Below, piece after piece: positions 28,650-37,845 of a stretch of DNA of 64,000 bases (the first letter of the stretch is position 1; the number at the start of each line of letters is the position of its first letter). Made by a program: the position numbers and the translations under genes. The stretch lies in assembly GCA_902596165.1 (NCBI GenBank), contig CACJSU010000002.1, positions 124,001-188,000 of the forward strand. Reading direction: 5' to 3'. The notes under the pieces are model-generated. The model had not been told where the DNA came from. It made no database searches and saw only the letters and a program-made list of their open reading frames with translations. Source of the DNA: an uncultured SAR86 cluster bacterium (GTDB taxonomy: Bacteria; Pseudomonadota; Gammaproteobacteria; Magnimaribacterales; D2472).

Positions 28650-29488
28650 AGATCTTCTAGCAAAAACTCAGATGCAGCTAGACTCATACCAGCGTTATCA
28701 TGAGCAATACCAGGAACGGTCTGATATCTCCATCGAAATGGAAGATTATTTTCTACTCCAAGTTTTATCAAAGAGTTAAAGAAATTTGTTCCTCTTTCAA
28801 ATCGATGTTTGCCCTGTTTTTTTGCTTTTCGCATAGAGGGCAATGAATGATGCTTAGGATCATTATCAGCATCTCCTAGAAATACCCCACCCTTCAACCT
28901 TAGAAACCACTCAAGTCTTTCATTGGAAACATTCATATTTTTGATACCAAACGGGTAAGAGATTTGATCATCTGCAAAGGTATAAAAACCAGCGTTAGCC
29001 ATTGCAGCTTTTTCAATTCTTGATTCATCGCTTAATAAAAGATATCTGTGAACAAATTGAGATCCTCCAGAATGACCATAAAGCCTAAAAGTTGAAGTTG
29101 AGAGTTTTAATTTAGCCTTAAAATAATCAAAGAACAGCCCTAGAGAGTCTGTTAAATAAAGCGATTGGTCTTTTAATAGCTTGCCTCTCTCTGTGCTCAT
29201 CATTAAGTAAACATATTCAGGATAGGATTCTTTTGAAAATTCTGGTGCTATCAGCACAGCATTTCTATTTTTAACTAATGGAAGCCAATCATTTAAATAC
29301 TTCTCTGCGCCTCTTGAGGCTCCATGCATAATAAAAATAATTTTTGTATTCTCATCTATTGACTCTGGTATTGAATAGTAAATTTGTGAATCTGGCTTAT
29401 CCCAATAAGAAAAAGTTGTTTCTTCTATTTGTCGAGCAAGAAGATTTAAGCTTATAAAAAAGAAAGAAAGTAGAGTAAGCTGCTTCAT
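28646..29488 (-). CDS. Secreted alpha/beta hydrolase
   Basis: LYGHSGGSQFVHRYLLLS nucleophile elbow, C-terminal PGIAHDNAG. Start MKQLTLLSFFFISLNLLA. Confidence 0.8.
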   Translation of the reverse strand: MKQLTLLSFFFISLNLLARQIEETTFSYWDKPDSQIYYSIPESIDENTKIIFIMHGASRGAEKYLNDWLPLVKNRNAVLIAPEFSKESYPEYVYLMMSTERGKLLKDQSLYLTDSLGLFFDYFKAKLKLSTSTFRLYGHSGGSQFVHRYLLLSDESRIEKAAMANAGFYTFADDQISYPFGIKNMNVSNERLEWFLRLKGGVFLGDADNDPKHHSLPSMRKAKKQGKHRFERGTNFFNSLIKLGVENNLPFRWRYQTVPGIAHDNAGMSLAASEFLLEDL

Positions 29489-31122
29489 TAATGTTGATGA
29501 GTATTTGGCAATTCTGGAGCCTTGCATTTTCCACGCTCCCAGTCTCCGGGCTTGCAATCATAAATAATTCTTCCGTGATCTTTAATTAAATAATCTAATA
29601 CCTGATGAGCATGCGCGCCAAAACCTAGAGATGCATCTTCTTGGAGATCTTCAATCGGGATAGTGTAGCTTGTCCAGTCCTTTGGAGCCCTCCAACCAGG
29701 CGGTGGAACTAATTGAGCTCTTATGCCTGAAATGGGATGAAGCGCTCTCCACTCTCTAATCTTATTAGCCATTATTTCAACTAATTTTGGATGTTCTTCT
29801 GCAAGATTTTTATATTCATATGGATCAGCGCTGATATTAAATAATTTATTTTCTACGTTAATCTCTAATAATGTGCTTGTTATAACTTGAACCAATTTCC
29901 ACTTATCATTAAAAACTGTTGTATGAAATTCACCGTAATTGGGTGTCTCAGAGGCAAAATAAACTTCTTTATCGAGCTTAACTTTTTTTCCATCTTTTAT
30001 AGCTGGCCACATATCTCTTCCCCAAATTTCTTTTGTATTTAACATAGGAACTCCTGAGGCACTTGCAAGAGTCGGAAAAACATCCATTACAGTCATTATT
30101 GATTCAAAGTTTTTTCCTGCTTCCAACTTGCCTTTCCACTTCATAGCAGCTATAACTCTAATTCCTCCTTCATATGTATCACCTTTACCTCCCCTTAGTG
30201 GGAAATTATCAGCCCCACCTCCAGCATATGCAGCCCCACCATTATCACTGCTAAATAATATTATTGTCTCTTCTTCAATACCTTCACTAGCTAGAGTATC
30301 TAAAACTTTACCTATCGCTTGATCTAATCCATCTACAACAGCAGCATAAATAGGTCTTGCGCTAGGAAGAAAGCCGCTCAATGTTCTGGTGCGATCAATT
30401 GCAACGCTTCTTGTAAGCTCCCTAGTATCCTCTAAATTCTTATATTTTTGAACTAGGTCCTCTGGAGCCTCTAAGGGAGTATGAGGAGCAATAAATGGCA
30501 TGTACAGAAAAAAAGGTTTCTCTTTGTTCCTTGCTTTAATCCATCTAGAAGCTTCATCTGCCAAAAGAAACGTTTCATAACCTTCATCTGAAATAGTTTC
30601 ACCATTTCGCTGAAAATCAATGCCGCCTTGATTTGCAAATGGAGGAAAATATCCTACTTCTGTATGCATGTGACCATAAAAATTATCAAAACCTCTGGCA
30701 TTGGGATGGAATATTTCTTGAGAATGACCAAGGTGCCATTTGCCTACCATGGCAGTTTGATACCCGGCTGCTTTGAATGATTCTGGCATAAAATGCTCGT
30801 CTGGATGAACGCCGTTGTTCATCCAAGGCATAACTACAGAGTATGATATTCCTAGCCTCAATGGATCCCGCCCTGTCATTAAAGCTGCTCTTGTTGGACT
30901 GCATATTGGCGTTGTATAAAATCTGTTTAATGCTAGACCCCCAGAAAATATAGAATCAATTGCTGGTGTATCAATGGGGGCACCTCTTAATGAAATATCA
31001 GCCCAGCCCAAGTCATCAACTAAAAAAATTATTACATTGGGTCTTTTTTCTTGTGCGTTAATAATGTTGCAAAAAGCTAATAATCCAATAAAAAATAATT
31101 TAAAAGTCATATTCATCTGCAT
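29488..31122 (-). CDS. Arylsulfatase (type I sulfatase)
   Basis: RPNVIIFLVDDLGWADISLRG; Cys-type formylglycine motif CSPTRAALMTGR; MVGKWHLGH. Confidence 0.93.
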   Translation of the reverse strand: MQMNMTFKLFFIGLLAFCNIINAQEKRPNVIIFLVDDLGWADISLRGAPIDTPAIDSIFSGGLALNRFYTTPICSPTRAALMTGRDPLRLGISYSVVMPWMNNGVHPDEHFMPESFKAAGYQTAMVGKWHLGHSQEIFHPNARGFDNFYGHMHTEVGYFPPFANQGGIDFQRNGETISDEGYETFLLADEASRWIKARNKEKPFFLYMPFIAPHTPLEAPEDLVQKYKNLEDTRELTRSVAIDRTRTLSGFLPSARPIYAAVVDGLDQAIGKVLDTLASEGIEEETIILFSSDNGGAAYAGGGADNFPLRGGKGDTYEGGIRVIAAMKWKGKLEAGKNFESIMTVMDVFPTLASASGVPMLNTKEIWGRDMWPAIKDGKKVKLDKEVYFASETPNYGEFHTTVFNDKWKLVQVITSTLLEINVENKLFNISADPYEYKNLAEEHPKLVEIMANKIREWRALHPISGIRAQLVPPPGWRAPKDWTSYTIPIEDLQEDASLGFGAHAHQVLDYLIKDHGRIIYDCKPGDWERGKCKAPELPNTHQH

Positions 31123-32980
31123 TAAAGTTATTTGTCCAATTCCAATATTCTACCAATCTCCATGGGGATGTGGTGACAACCTTTCCTTTGGAATTTTGAT
31201 ACCAGCTGGAAACCCTTTCATCCTGCCAAACCATCTTCTTATGCCTACTATCAAATTTATCTTGATAGTCCTTTTCAACCTCAGCTTTTACCCTAATAAC
31301 TTTATGGTCATTATTCAGCATGTATTCAATTGCAGAACAAATATAATTAATTTGACATTCTGAATTGAAAATGATGCTGCCTGCATGAGCCAAATTAGTT
31401 CCTGGTCCATACATAGCAAAAAAGTTTGGCATAGATGAAAAAGTAATTCCTAAATAGGATTGTGGCGAATCCTTGTAAATACTTCTAAAGTTACCCAAAC
31501 CGCCATCAATATTAATAGGGTAAAAAAAATCTTGTGCTTTAAAGCCTGTGGCAAAGATCACCGTATCAAACTCAAGCTCCTGTTTAGAGCTAACAATTCC
31601 TTTTGCACTCATCTGCTCGACTCCCTCTGAGAGCAAAGTAACATTGGGAAGATGAAGTGCCTCCAACCATGCACCATTATCTTGCAACATTCGCTTTCCA
31701 AATGGAGGATAAGTTGGAATAACCTTATCAATAAGGGATTTATCAGAAATTTGAGACAACATTGCAGATGTAAAGAGCTCCCTCATTTCATCATTTTGTT
31801 GATTAATAGAATCCTGGTTGGCTTTCCATGAAGGGTCAATAAACAATGAATCAAGCAGTTGATCTGAGCCAGGATAAAAAAGCAAAAATCTATACCATCG
31901 TGAATAAAAAGGTAAATTTTCTAATAACCATTTTTTTGCTTCATCAACTCGTTCATGATATTTTGGGTTTGGAAACATCCATGGAGGAGATCTCTGAAAA
32001 ATAGTTAGCGCTTCACAAGATTGTGCAATGCTAGGAACTATCTGAAAAGCACTTGCACCACTTCCAACAACAGCAACTTTTTTCTTAGTAATCACATCGG
32101 AATCAGGCCATTTTGAAGAATGGAACATATTACCTGAAAACTTATCTAAGTCTTTAATATCAGGAATTTTTGGTTGATTGAGCTGGCCAACACAAGAAAT
32201 CACAATGCTTATCATTTCCTTGTTTGATTTACCCTTACATATCGAATCCACCTCCCATGCTTTAGTTGAATCATCAAACTTCATATCAGTGACCTGAGTT
32301 TCAAAGTAAGTGGTTTTTTGAATATCATATTTATGGAAGCATTTTTTAAAATAATCGAGTAATTCTGGTTGTTGAGAAAAGTGCTCTGACCACTGATGGT
32401 TTTCTTCAAATGAATATGAATAAAAATGATTTGCTATATCAACTCGAGATCCTGGATATTGGTTTTCATACCAAGTTCCACCAAGATCAATATTCTTTTC
32501 ATAAATTTTAAACTTAATGCCCCGCTCAGCTAATTTAATTGCAGCAAGGATTCCAGACATTCCTGCACCAATAATTAATACCTCTAGACTCGAGTTTGCA
32601 GGCTTGAAGCCTGAATTTAAATCATGAGATGAAATGTCTAAATCGCTCAACATCATGGGGATATAATCAGAAGAAACGGTTTCCCCCACAATGAAATTCA
32701 TCATTTTGTGAAGCTCTTCGTTAGACGGAACATAGATGTCATCATTCCCAAAGTTAGAATAAAACTTATCTATCTCTTTGACGGCTATTTTTTTAATTGT
32801 CTTCTTATCTTCATTGGACAAGAATCCTTGTATTTCCCCTAGGACAGCTTGATTAGGCCTAGGTAATTTATCTAATATTGAAATATCTCCTGTAAAATGA
32901 ACCAATAATGCTGCGACAACAGGAAAACTGGCTGAATCTAATGCCCCTTCTAGAGTTTGCTTGGTAATATTCACATTCAT
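31100..32980 (-). CDS. Flavin-containing / Baeyer-Villiger-type monooxygenase
   Basis: VLIIGAGMSGILAAIKLAERGIKFKIYEKNIDLGGTW; VAVVGSGASAFQIVPSIA; FKAQDFFYP. Confidence 0.9.
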   Translation of the reverse strand: MNVNITKQTLEGALDSASFPVVAALLVHFTGDISILDKLPRPNQAVLGEIQGFLSNEDKKTIKKIAVKEIDKFYSNFGNDDIYVPSNEELHKMMNFIVGETVSSDYIPMMLSDLDISSHDLNSGFKPANSSLEVLIIGAGMSGILAAIKLAERGIKFKIYEKNIDLGGTWYENQYPGSRVDIANHFYSYSFEENHQWSEHFSQQPELLDYFKKCFHKYDIQKTTYFETQVTDMKFDDSTKAWEVDSICKGKSNKEMISIVISCVGQLNQPKIPDIKDLDKFSGNMFHSSKWPDSDVITKKKVAVVGSGASAFQIVPSIAQSCEALTIFQRSPPWMFPNPKYHERVDEAKKWLLENLPFYSRWYRFLLFYPGSDQLLDSLFIDPSWKANQDSINQQNDEMRELFTSAMLSQISDKSLIDKVIPTYPPFGKRMLQDNGAWLEALHLPNVTLLSEGVEQMSAKGIVSSKQELEFDTVIFATGFKAQDFFYPINIDGGLGNFRSIYKDSPQSYLGITFSSMPNFFAMYGPGTNLAHAGSIIFNSECQINYICSAIEYMLNNDHKVIRVKAEVEKDYQDKFDSRHKKMVWQDERVSSWYQNSKGKVVTTSPWRLVEYWNWTNNFNADEYDF

Positions 32981-33026
32981 TTAATTATGCACTCAAAAAC
33001 ATTAAGATTTATAGCGAAAATTTAAA

Positions 33027-34133
33027 ATGTCTCAGTATTTAGAAATTATCAACAAAGTTCACTCCTCCTCATATAGATTTGTTTTAGTATCAAGTGGGGG
33101 TGGCACAAACGCCATATCCGAAATCTTAAAAGTTCCTGGAGCAAGTACATCGGTTTTAGAGGCATATGTTCCCTATGCCAAAGAATCTCTAGATTATTAT
33201 TTACTGAAGCAGCCAGATCATTATTGCAGTCTAGATACAACTTTAAGCATGGCAGCAAAAGCTTATAGTGCCGCTAAAAAAATCGATCCCGATACAAATC
33301 CAAAATATTTGCTAGGTATCGCAGTTACAGCCTCATTAGCTACAAATTACTCAAAAAAAGGAGATCATAAATTTTTTATTGCCATTCAAACTTATAAATA
33401 CTCCTCTAGCTTTTCTTACTCATTTGTAAAAGGTGAGCTGACCCGAGAAGAAGAAGAGCAAATTGTAACTGATCACATCATCAATGCTATTGCTCAATCA
33501 TGCGAGGTTCAAAGCAAAATAATCAGTGAAAACTCTTCACTTGTAATTAAAACTGTTAAAGCCCAAAAAAATTGGGTTAAGTTAGTTGATAATAAAATTG
33601 ATTTTGTCTCTTCATCAAACCGTATACCTGAACTCATTTTCCCTGGATCATTTAATCCCTTTCATTCAGGGCATCAGTCTATGAGTGAATTAGCTGAGAA
33701 AAAAACTGGATTAGGTCTAGCATATGAAATATGTATTCAGAATGCAGACAAACCTCCCCTTTCGTATCATGAAATTGAAAAAACTCTTAATCAATTTAAT
33801 CATGAGCATGAGTGGGTATTAACCAAAGCAGGTAAATTTACTGATAAAGCAGAGTTGTTTCCAAACTCAGTTTTTATTATCGGCGCAGATACATTAACAA
33901 GAATTTTAGATGAAAAATTCTACCTAAATCGAAAAGATATGCTTGATCAACTAGATTTATTTAACAGCCATAATATTAATTTCTTGGTGTTTGGTCGGAA
34001 AATCAAGAATAGTTTTATAAGTCTTGAGTCTATCTCAATACCTGAGCATATAGCTAAACGGTTTTCTGGATTTGGTGAGGAAATCTTTAGGGATGATATT
34101 TCCTCAACATTGATTCGAAAAGAAGAAAACTAA
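33027..34133 (+). CDS. Fusion of CinA/PncC-like NMN amidohydrolase domain with NadD-like nucleotidyltransferase domain
   Basis: N-terminal SSGGGTNAISEILKVPGASTSVLEAYVPYAKESL (CinA C-terminal family) and C-terminal FPGSFNPFHSGHQ ... ISSTLIR (NadD-type motifs). Confidence 0.8.
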   Translation: MSQYLEIINKVHSSSYRFVLVSSGGGTNAISEILKVPGASTSVLEAYVPYAKESLDYYLLKQPDHYCSLDTTLSMAAKAYSAAKKIDPDTNPKYLLGIAVTASLATNYSKKGDHKFFIAIQTYKYSSSFSYSFVKGELTREEEEQIVTDHIINAIAQSCEVQSKIISENSSLVIKTVKAQKNWVKLVDNKIDFVSSSNRIPELIFPGSFNPFHSGHQSMSELAEKKTGLGLAYEICIQNADKPPLSYHEIEKTLNQFNHEHEWVLTKAGKFTDKAELFPNSVFIIGADTLTRILDEKFYLNRKDMLDQLDLFNSHNINFLVFGRKIKNSFISLESISIPEHIAKRFSGFGEEIFRDDISSTLIRKEEN

Positions 34134-34189
34134 AATGTAAAAAATCGGTATACTGTTTTTTAATCTGCTCATATAAAACTGGGGGTTTT

Positions 34190-35332
34190 ATGAAAGGGTT
34201 TTTACCAAAAAAAACACCGGCTCAATCATTCTCAATTGAATCTGAATCTTGTTCAAGAATAGAAGAAATTTGTAATAACCTTCCAAAATTATTGTTAACT
34301 GGAAAAGTTCAACAAACTATTAATAAGCTTTCTAAGAAAGATTTATCTATAAAACAATTATTGGTAAATCAAATGGGGCAAGATTTAAAACTTGCCATGT
34401 CACAACTGAGTTTTATTGCTCATGCCTACATCTGGGGTGATATAAAACCTCATGGGACTCTACCAGAAGCACTTGCAAAACCTTGGGTTGAAGTATCCAA
34501 GCACCAAGGCAGACCTCCAATATTAAGCTATGCAAGTTACTGTTTGGATAATTGGTTTTTAATTAATCAAGATGAAGAAATCTCCCTAGAGAATGTTGGA
34601 TTAATAAATAACTTTTTAGGCGGGGTTGATGAAGATTGGTTCGTAACAATTCATGTATGTATAGAGAATGCAGCATCAGGAGCTATAGAAGCTTGCAAAA
34701 AAATATCTCAATGTGATGAAAATTCCTCTGAAAATGAAATATTAAAATTATTAGAGCAGATAGCTGAATCAATGCAAAAAGTAAATTCTATTTTTGCAAG
34801 AATGCCTGAGAAGTGTGATCCTTATATTTATTATCATCGTGTACGTCCTTTTATCTTTGGTACAAAAGATAATCCAGATCTAAAAAAAGGTCTTGTATAT
34901 GAAGGGCAATTTGATAATAAGCCTCAATTTTTTAGAGGAGAAACAGGTGCACAAAGCAGCATCATCCCATCTTTGGATGGAGCCTTACAAATCTCACATA
35001 CAAAGGATCATTTACGTCATTACTTAAATGAGATGAGGGATTACATGCCGCCAAAGCATAGAAATTTTATTTCTGAGCTTGAAAACACTTCGCAAGTTAA
35101 AAAACTTTTAGAAGGCTCAAGAAAACTTATAGATAAATACAATGATTGTCTTGAGGAAATAAGGGCATTTAGAGCCATGCATCTTGAATATGCTGGAACC
35201 TACATTCACAAACAATCTCAAATTAAAAACCCGTTTGGTAGAGGTGGCTCAACTATAACTGGGACAGGCGGAACCCCATTTATGACATACTTAAAAAAGC
35301 ATCGGGATGAAACCGAAGAGCAAAAAAAGTAG
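34190..35332 (+). CDS. Indoleamine 2,3-dioxygenase family protein
   Basis: RPPILSYASYCLDNW, RPFIFGTKDNP, FRGETGAQSSIIPSLD, heme-ligand region FRAMHLEYAGTYI, GTGGTPFMTYLKKHRDET. Confidence 0.9.
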   Translation: MKGFLPKKTPAQSFSIESESCSRIEEICNNLPKLLLTGKVQQTINKLSKKDLSIKQLLVNQMGQDLKLAMSQLSFIAHAYIWGDIKPHGTLPEALAKPWVEVSKHQGRPPILSYASYCLDNWFLINQDEEISLENVGLINNFLGGVDEDWFVTIHVCIENAASGAIEACKKISQCDENSSENEILKLLEQIAESMQKVNSIFARMPEKCDPYIYYHRVRPFIFGTKDNPDLKKGLVYEGQFDNKPQFFRGETGAQSSIIPSLDGALQISHTKDHLRHYLNEMRDYMPPKHRNFISELENTSQVKKLLEGSRKLIDKYNDCLEEIRAFRAMHLEYAGTYIHKQSQIKNPFGRGGSTITGTGGTPFMTYLKKHRDETEEQKK

Positions 35333-35337
35333 AAGTA

Positions 35338-35541
35338 TTATTTGCTATGAGGCGGAAGTTTTGCCTCAACAAACCATTCATGGACCTGCTTAGCGGGATT
35401 GAATTTTTTTAATCTCAATTTTTGATTTTCAATTACTAGCTTCTTCGTCTTAACAGCCATGTAATGATAAGTGTGGCTATCTCTTGATTCGCTTTCTGGA
35501 ATTAAATAAACCTTAGTTTGTTTTTTTTTGCTATCTGCCAT
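35338..35541 (-). CDS. rpmG: Divergent 50S ribosomal protein L33-like
   Basis: 67 aa; HYMAVKTKKLVIENQKLRLKKFNPAKQVHEWFVEAKL aligns with the L33 core ([31 protein letters not shown]). Confidence 0.65.
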   Translation of the reverse strand: MADSKKKQTKVYLIPESESRDSHTYHYMAVKTKKLVIENQKLRLKKFNPAKQVHEWFVEAKLPPHSK

Positions 35542-35655
35542 AATGATGCAGATTATACCGAAATCAGAGCAATTTCCCATGAAAAAATCTAAATATATTC
35601 TTTAAATTTTTAGGTATAAATCATTTATTTGAACTAAAATAATCGCTCAAAAAAC

Positions 35656-37839
35656 ATGCTTCATAAAATTACATTCAAAAGATTAATTACAATTTTTATC
35701 TGTACATTTTCATTTCATCTAATGAGTGAAGGTATATCTCTTGATGGTGTTATCTCACCAAATGAGTGGGATCAAGCAACCCCATTTGATTTAGAGTATG
35801 AATTAATGCCATCTCGAAACACACCTGCTGCACTAAAAACTATAGCTTATGTAAAGTTTGATAAAAAATATCTTTATATAGGCATAAAAGCATATGGGGA
35901 CCCAAACAAAATAAGAGCTACATTAAAAAATAGAGATCAAACATGGAATGAGGACTACGTTGCTCTCATGACAGACCCATTTAGGGATGGAAGATACGGC
36001 ATTCTTGTTGGTGTTAATGCTTTAGGAGTTCAGCTGGATGAAAAACATATCAGCAGCGCAGGTCCAGATGATTCATGGGATATTCTTTTTCAATCCGCTA
36101 CTGCTTTTCAAGATGATGGTTATTCAGCCGAATTTATCATTCCTTTTTCAGAACTTCAATTACCAGATACAGAGGTTCAAAGATGGAAGATGGGATTTAT
36201 TAGAAAATCATATGAAGCAGGCATACAAACTGTATTTGGATCATTTAAAAACCTGCCAGCAGAAACTTGTTATGCATGTCAGGCAGATGAAGAAATTTTT
36301 TTAGGCTCACCAGAAAAAATCTATAGAAATTACTTATATCCATATATATTTTTAAATCAAAATGGTGATAGGCCTGTAAAAGATTTTAAATTACAAAATC
36401 CTGATTATGAGATTGGCATAACTGGTCTTTACGATCTTAGCAAGTCATCATCCATAGAATACACAATAAACCCTGATTTCTCTCAGGTAGAGTCAGATGT
36501 TCCAATGATCATGGCTAATCAAACTTTTGCCATGTCATACCCTGAAAAAAGAACCTTTTTTCTTGAAGGATCTGAATTACTTAAATCAGATACGCAAACT
36601 GTTTATACTCGATCAATTACCAATCCTCTGGGTGCAATTAAATATATAAATCAGGGTAAAAAAAATACCATTTATTTATTACAAGCCACCGACACTGATT
36701 CGCCCTACTTGGCAGCTGGGCAATACAGATCATATAAAGGCAATGCTGGTAAAAGCAAAGTAACCGTAGGAAGGGTTAAAAGAAATTTAGGAAATAAATC
36801 ACACATTGGATTGATTGCAACAAATAGAGATTACCAAGTTGGCGGCTCTGGTTCCGTGGTTGAATTCGATAGTCTTATTAACCTCTTAGATGATTATATT
36901 TTAGATCTAAATTATGCAAGGAGCGATACCCAAGAAGGCAGTATTAATTTTATTGATACTGATGATACTTTTGCGGGTAGAACTTATGCAATGGATGGTG
37001 AGTCTTTCTCAGGGACAGCCAAAAATTTTCGTTTAAGGTGGGCTGTTAATGAGAGGAACGCAGGTATAAGATTTTCAGATGTATCGCCCACATACAGAGC
37101 TCATGTTGGGTTTGTAGGTAGAAATGATTATAAATATCGTAACTATTGGTACGGAAGGACTTATAGACCTCAAGGGACCATTAGGAGGATAAATTTTAAT
37201 TTAAATAATCGAAATAGATTAAATTCTAAAAATGAAAAAATTCTAGAGTTTTATGAGTTTCAAATTGATCTTGAAACAAATTTTAATTTTACTGGAACGA
37301 TTGAATGGCAGCATAAACCTAGCGAGAAATTTAATGGTATTCAATATGGCCAGCAAAGAGATATTGAAATTAGGGGTCAATATCACCCTACAGAAAACTT
37401 CTTTACTAGTTTTGAGATTGAGAAAGGTGAATCTATAGCCTATAGAATTGATAATCCAGAAATCGGAGATGCAACCGAATACAATCTCTATAATGTCTTT
37501 AGATTTTCAGACAACTTTAAAATTTCTTTGGGGCATCGATACTCTGAATTAAAAAATAAAGTCACTGGAGAAAAATTCTATGCAGGTGAAATTAATAGAT
37601 TTGAAATTGATTATCAAATTGATGGCGCCCTATCGACAAGAACCATCATTGAAAAAAATGATTTTAGTGACGATTACTTTTTAGAGGCTCTTATTCAATG
37701 GAAGCCCAACCCATTCACAATATTTTATGCAGGTGGAACGCAATTTTACAAAGAACCAAATCCTTTCAGCGATAATCTTAGGCTTGAAACTTCACAAATT
37801 TATGCAAAGTTTCAATATTTCTACAATCCAAATAAATAA
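35656..37839 (+). CDS. DUF5916 / carbohydrate-binding family 9-like secreted protein
   Basis: N-terminal CBM9-like SLDGVISPNEWDQATP...; C-terminal outer-membrane-protein-like beta region. Confidence 0.8.
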   Translation: MLHKITFKRLITIFICTFSFHLMSEGISLDGVISPNEWDQATPFDLEYELMPSRNTPAALKTIAYVKFDKKYLYIGIKAYGDPNKIRATLKNRDQTWNEDYVALMTDPFRDGRYGILVGVNALGVQLDEKHISSAGPDDSWDILFQSATAFQDDGYSAEFIIPFSELQLPDTEVQRWKMGFIRKSYEAGIQTVFGSFKNLPAETCYACQADEEIFLGSPEKIYRNYLYPYIFLNQNGDRPVKDFKLQNPDYEIGITGLYDLSKSSSIEYTINPDFSQVESDVPMIMANQTFAMSYPEKRTFFLEGSELLKSDTQTVYTRSITNPLGAIKYINQGKKNTIYLLQATDTDSPYLAAGQYRSYKGNAGKSKVTVGRVKRNLGNKSHIGLIATNRDYQVGGSGSVVEFDSLINLLDDYILDLNYARSDTQEGSINFIDTDDTFAGRTYAMDGESFSGTAKNFRLRWAVNERNAGIRFSDVSPTYRAHVGFVGRNDYKYRNYWYGRTYRPQGTIRRINFNLNNRNRLNSKNEKILEFYEFQIDLETNFNFTGTIEWQHKPSEKFNGIQYGQQRDIEIRGQYHPTENFFTSFEIEKGESIAYRIDNPEIGDATEYNLYNVFRFSDNFKISLGHRYSELKNKVTGEKFYAGEINRFEIDYQIDGALSTRTIIEKNDFSDDYFLEALIQWKPNPFTIFYAGGTQFYKEPNPFSDNLRLETSQIYAKFQYFYNPNK

Positions 37840-37845
37840 GAACAT

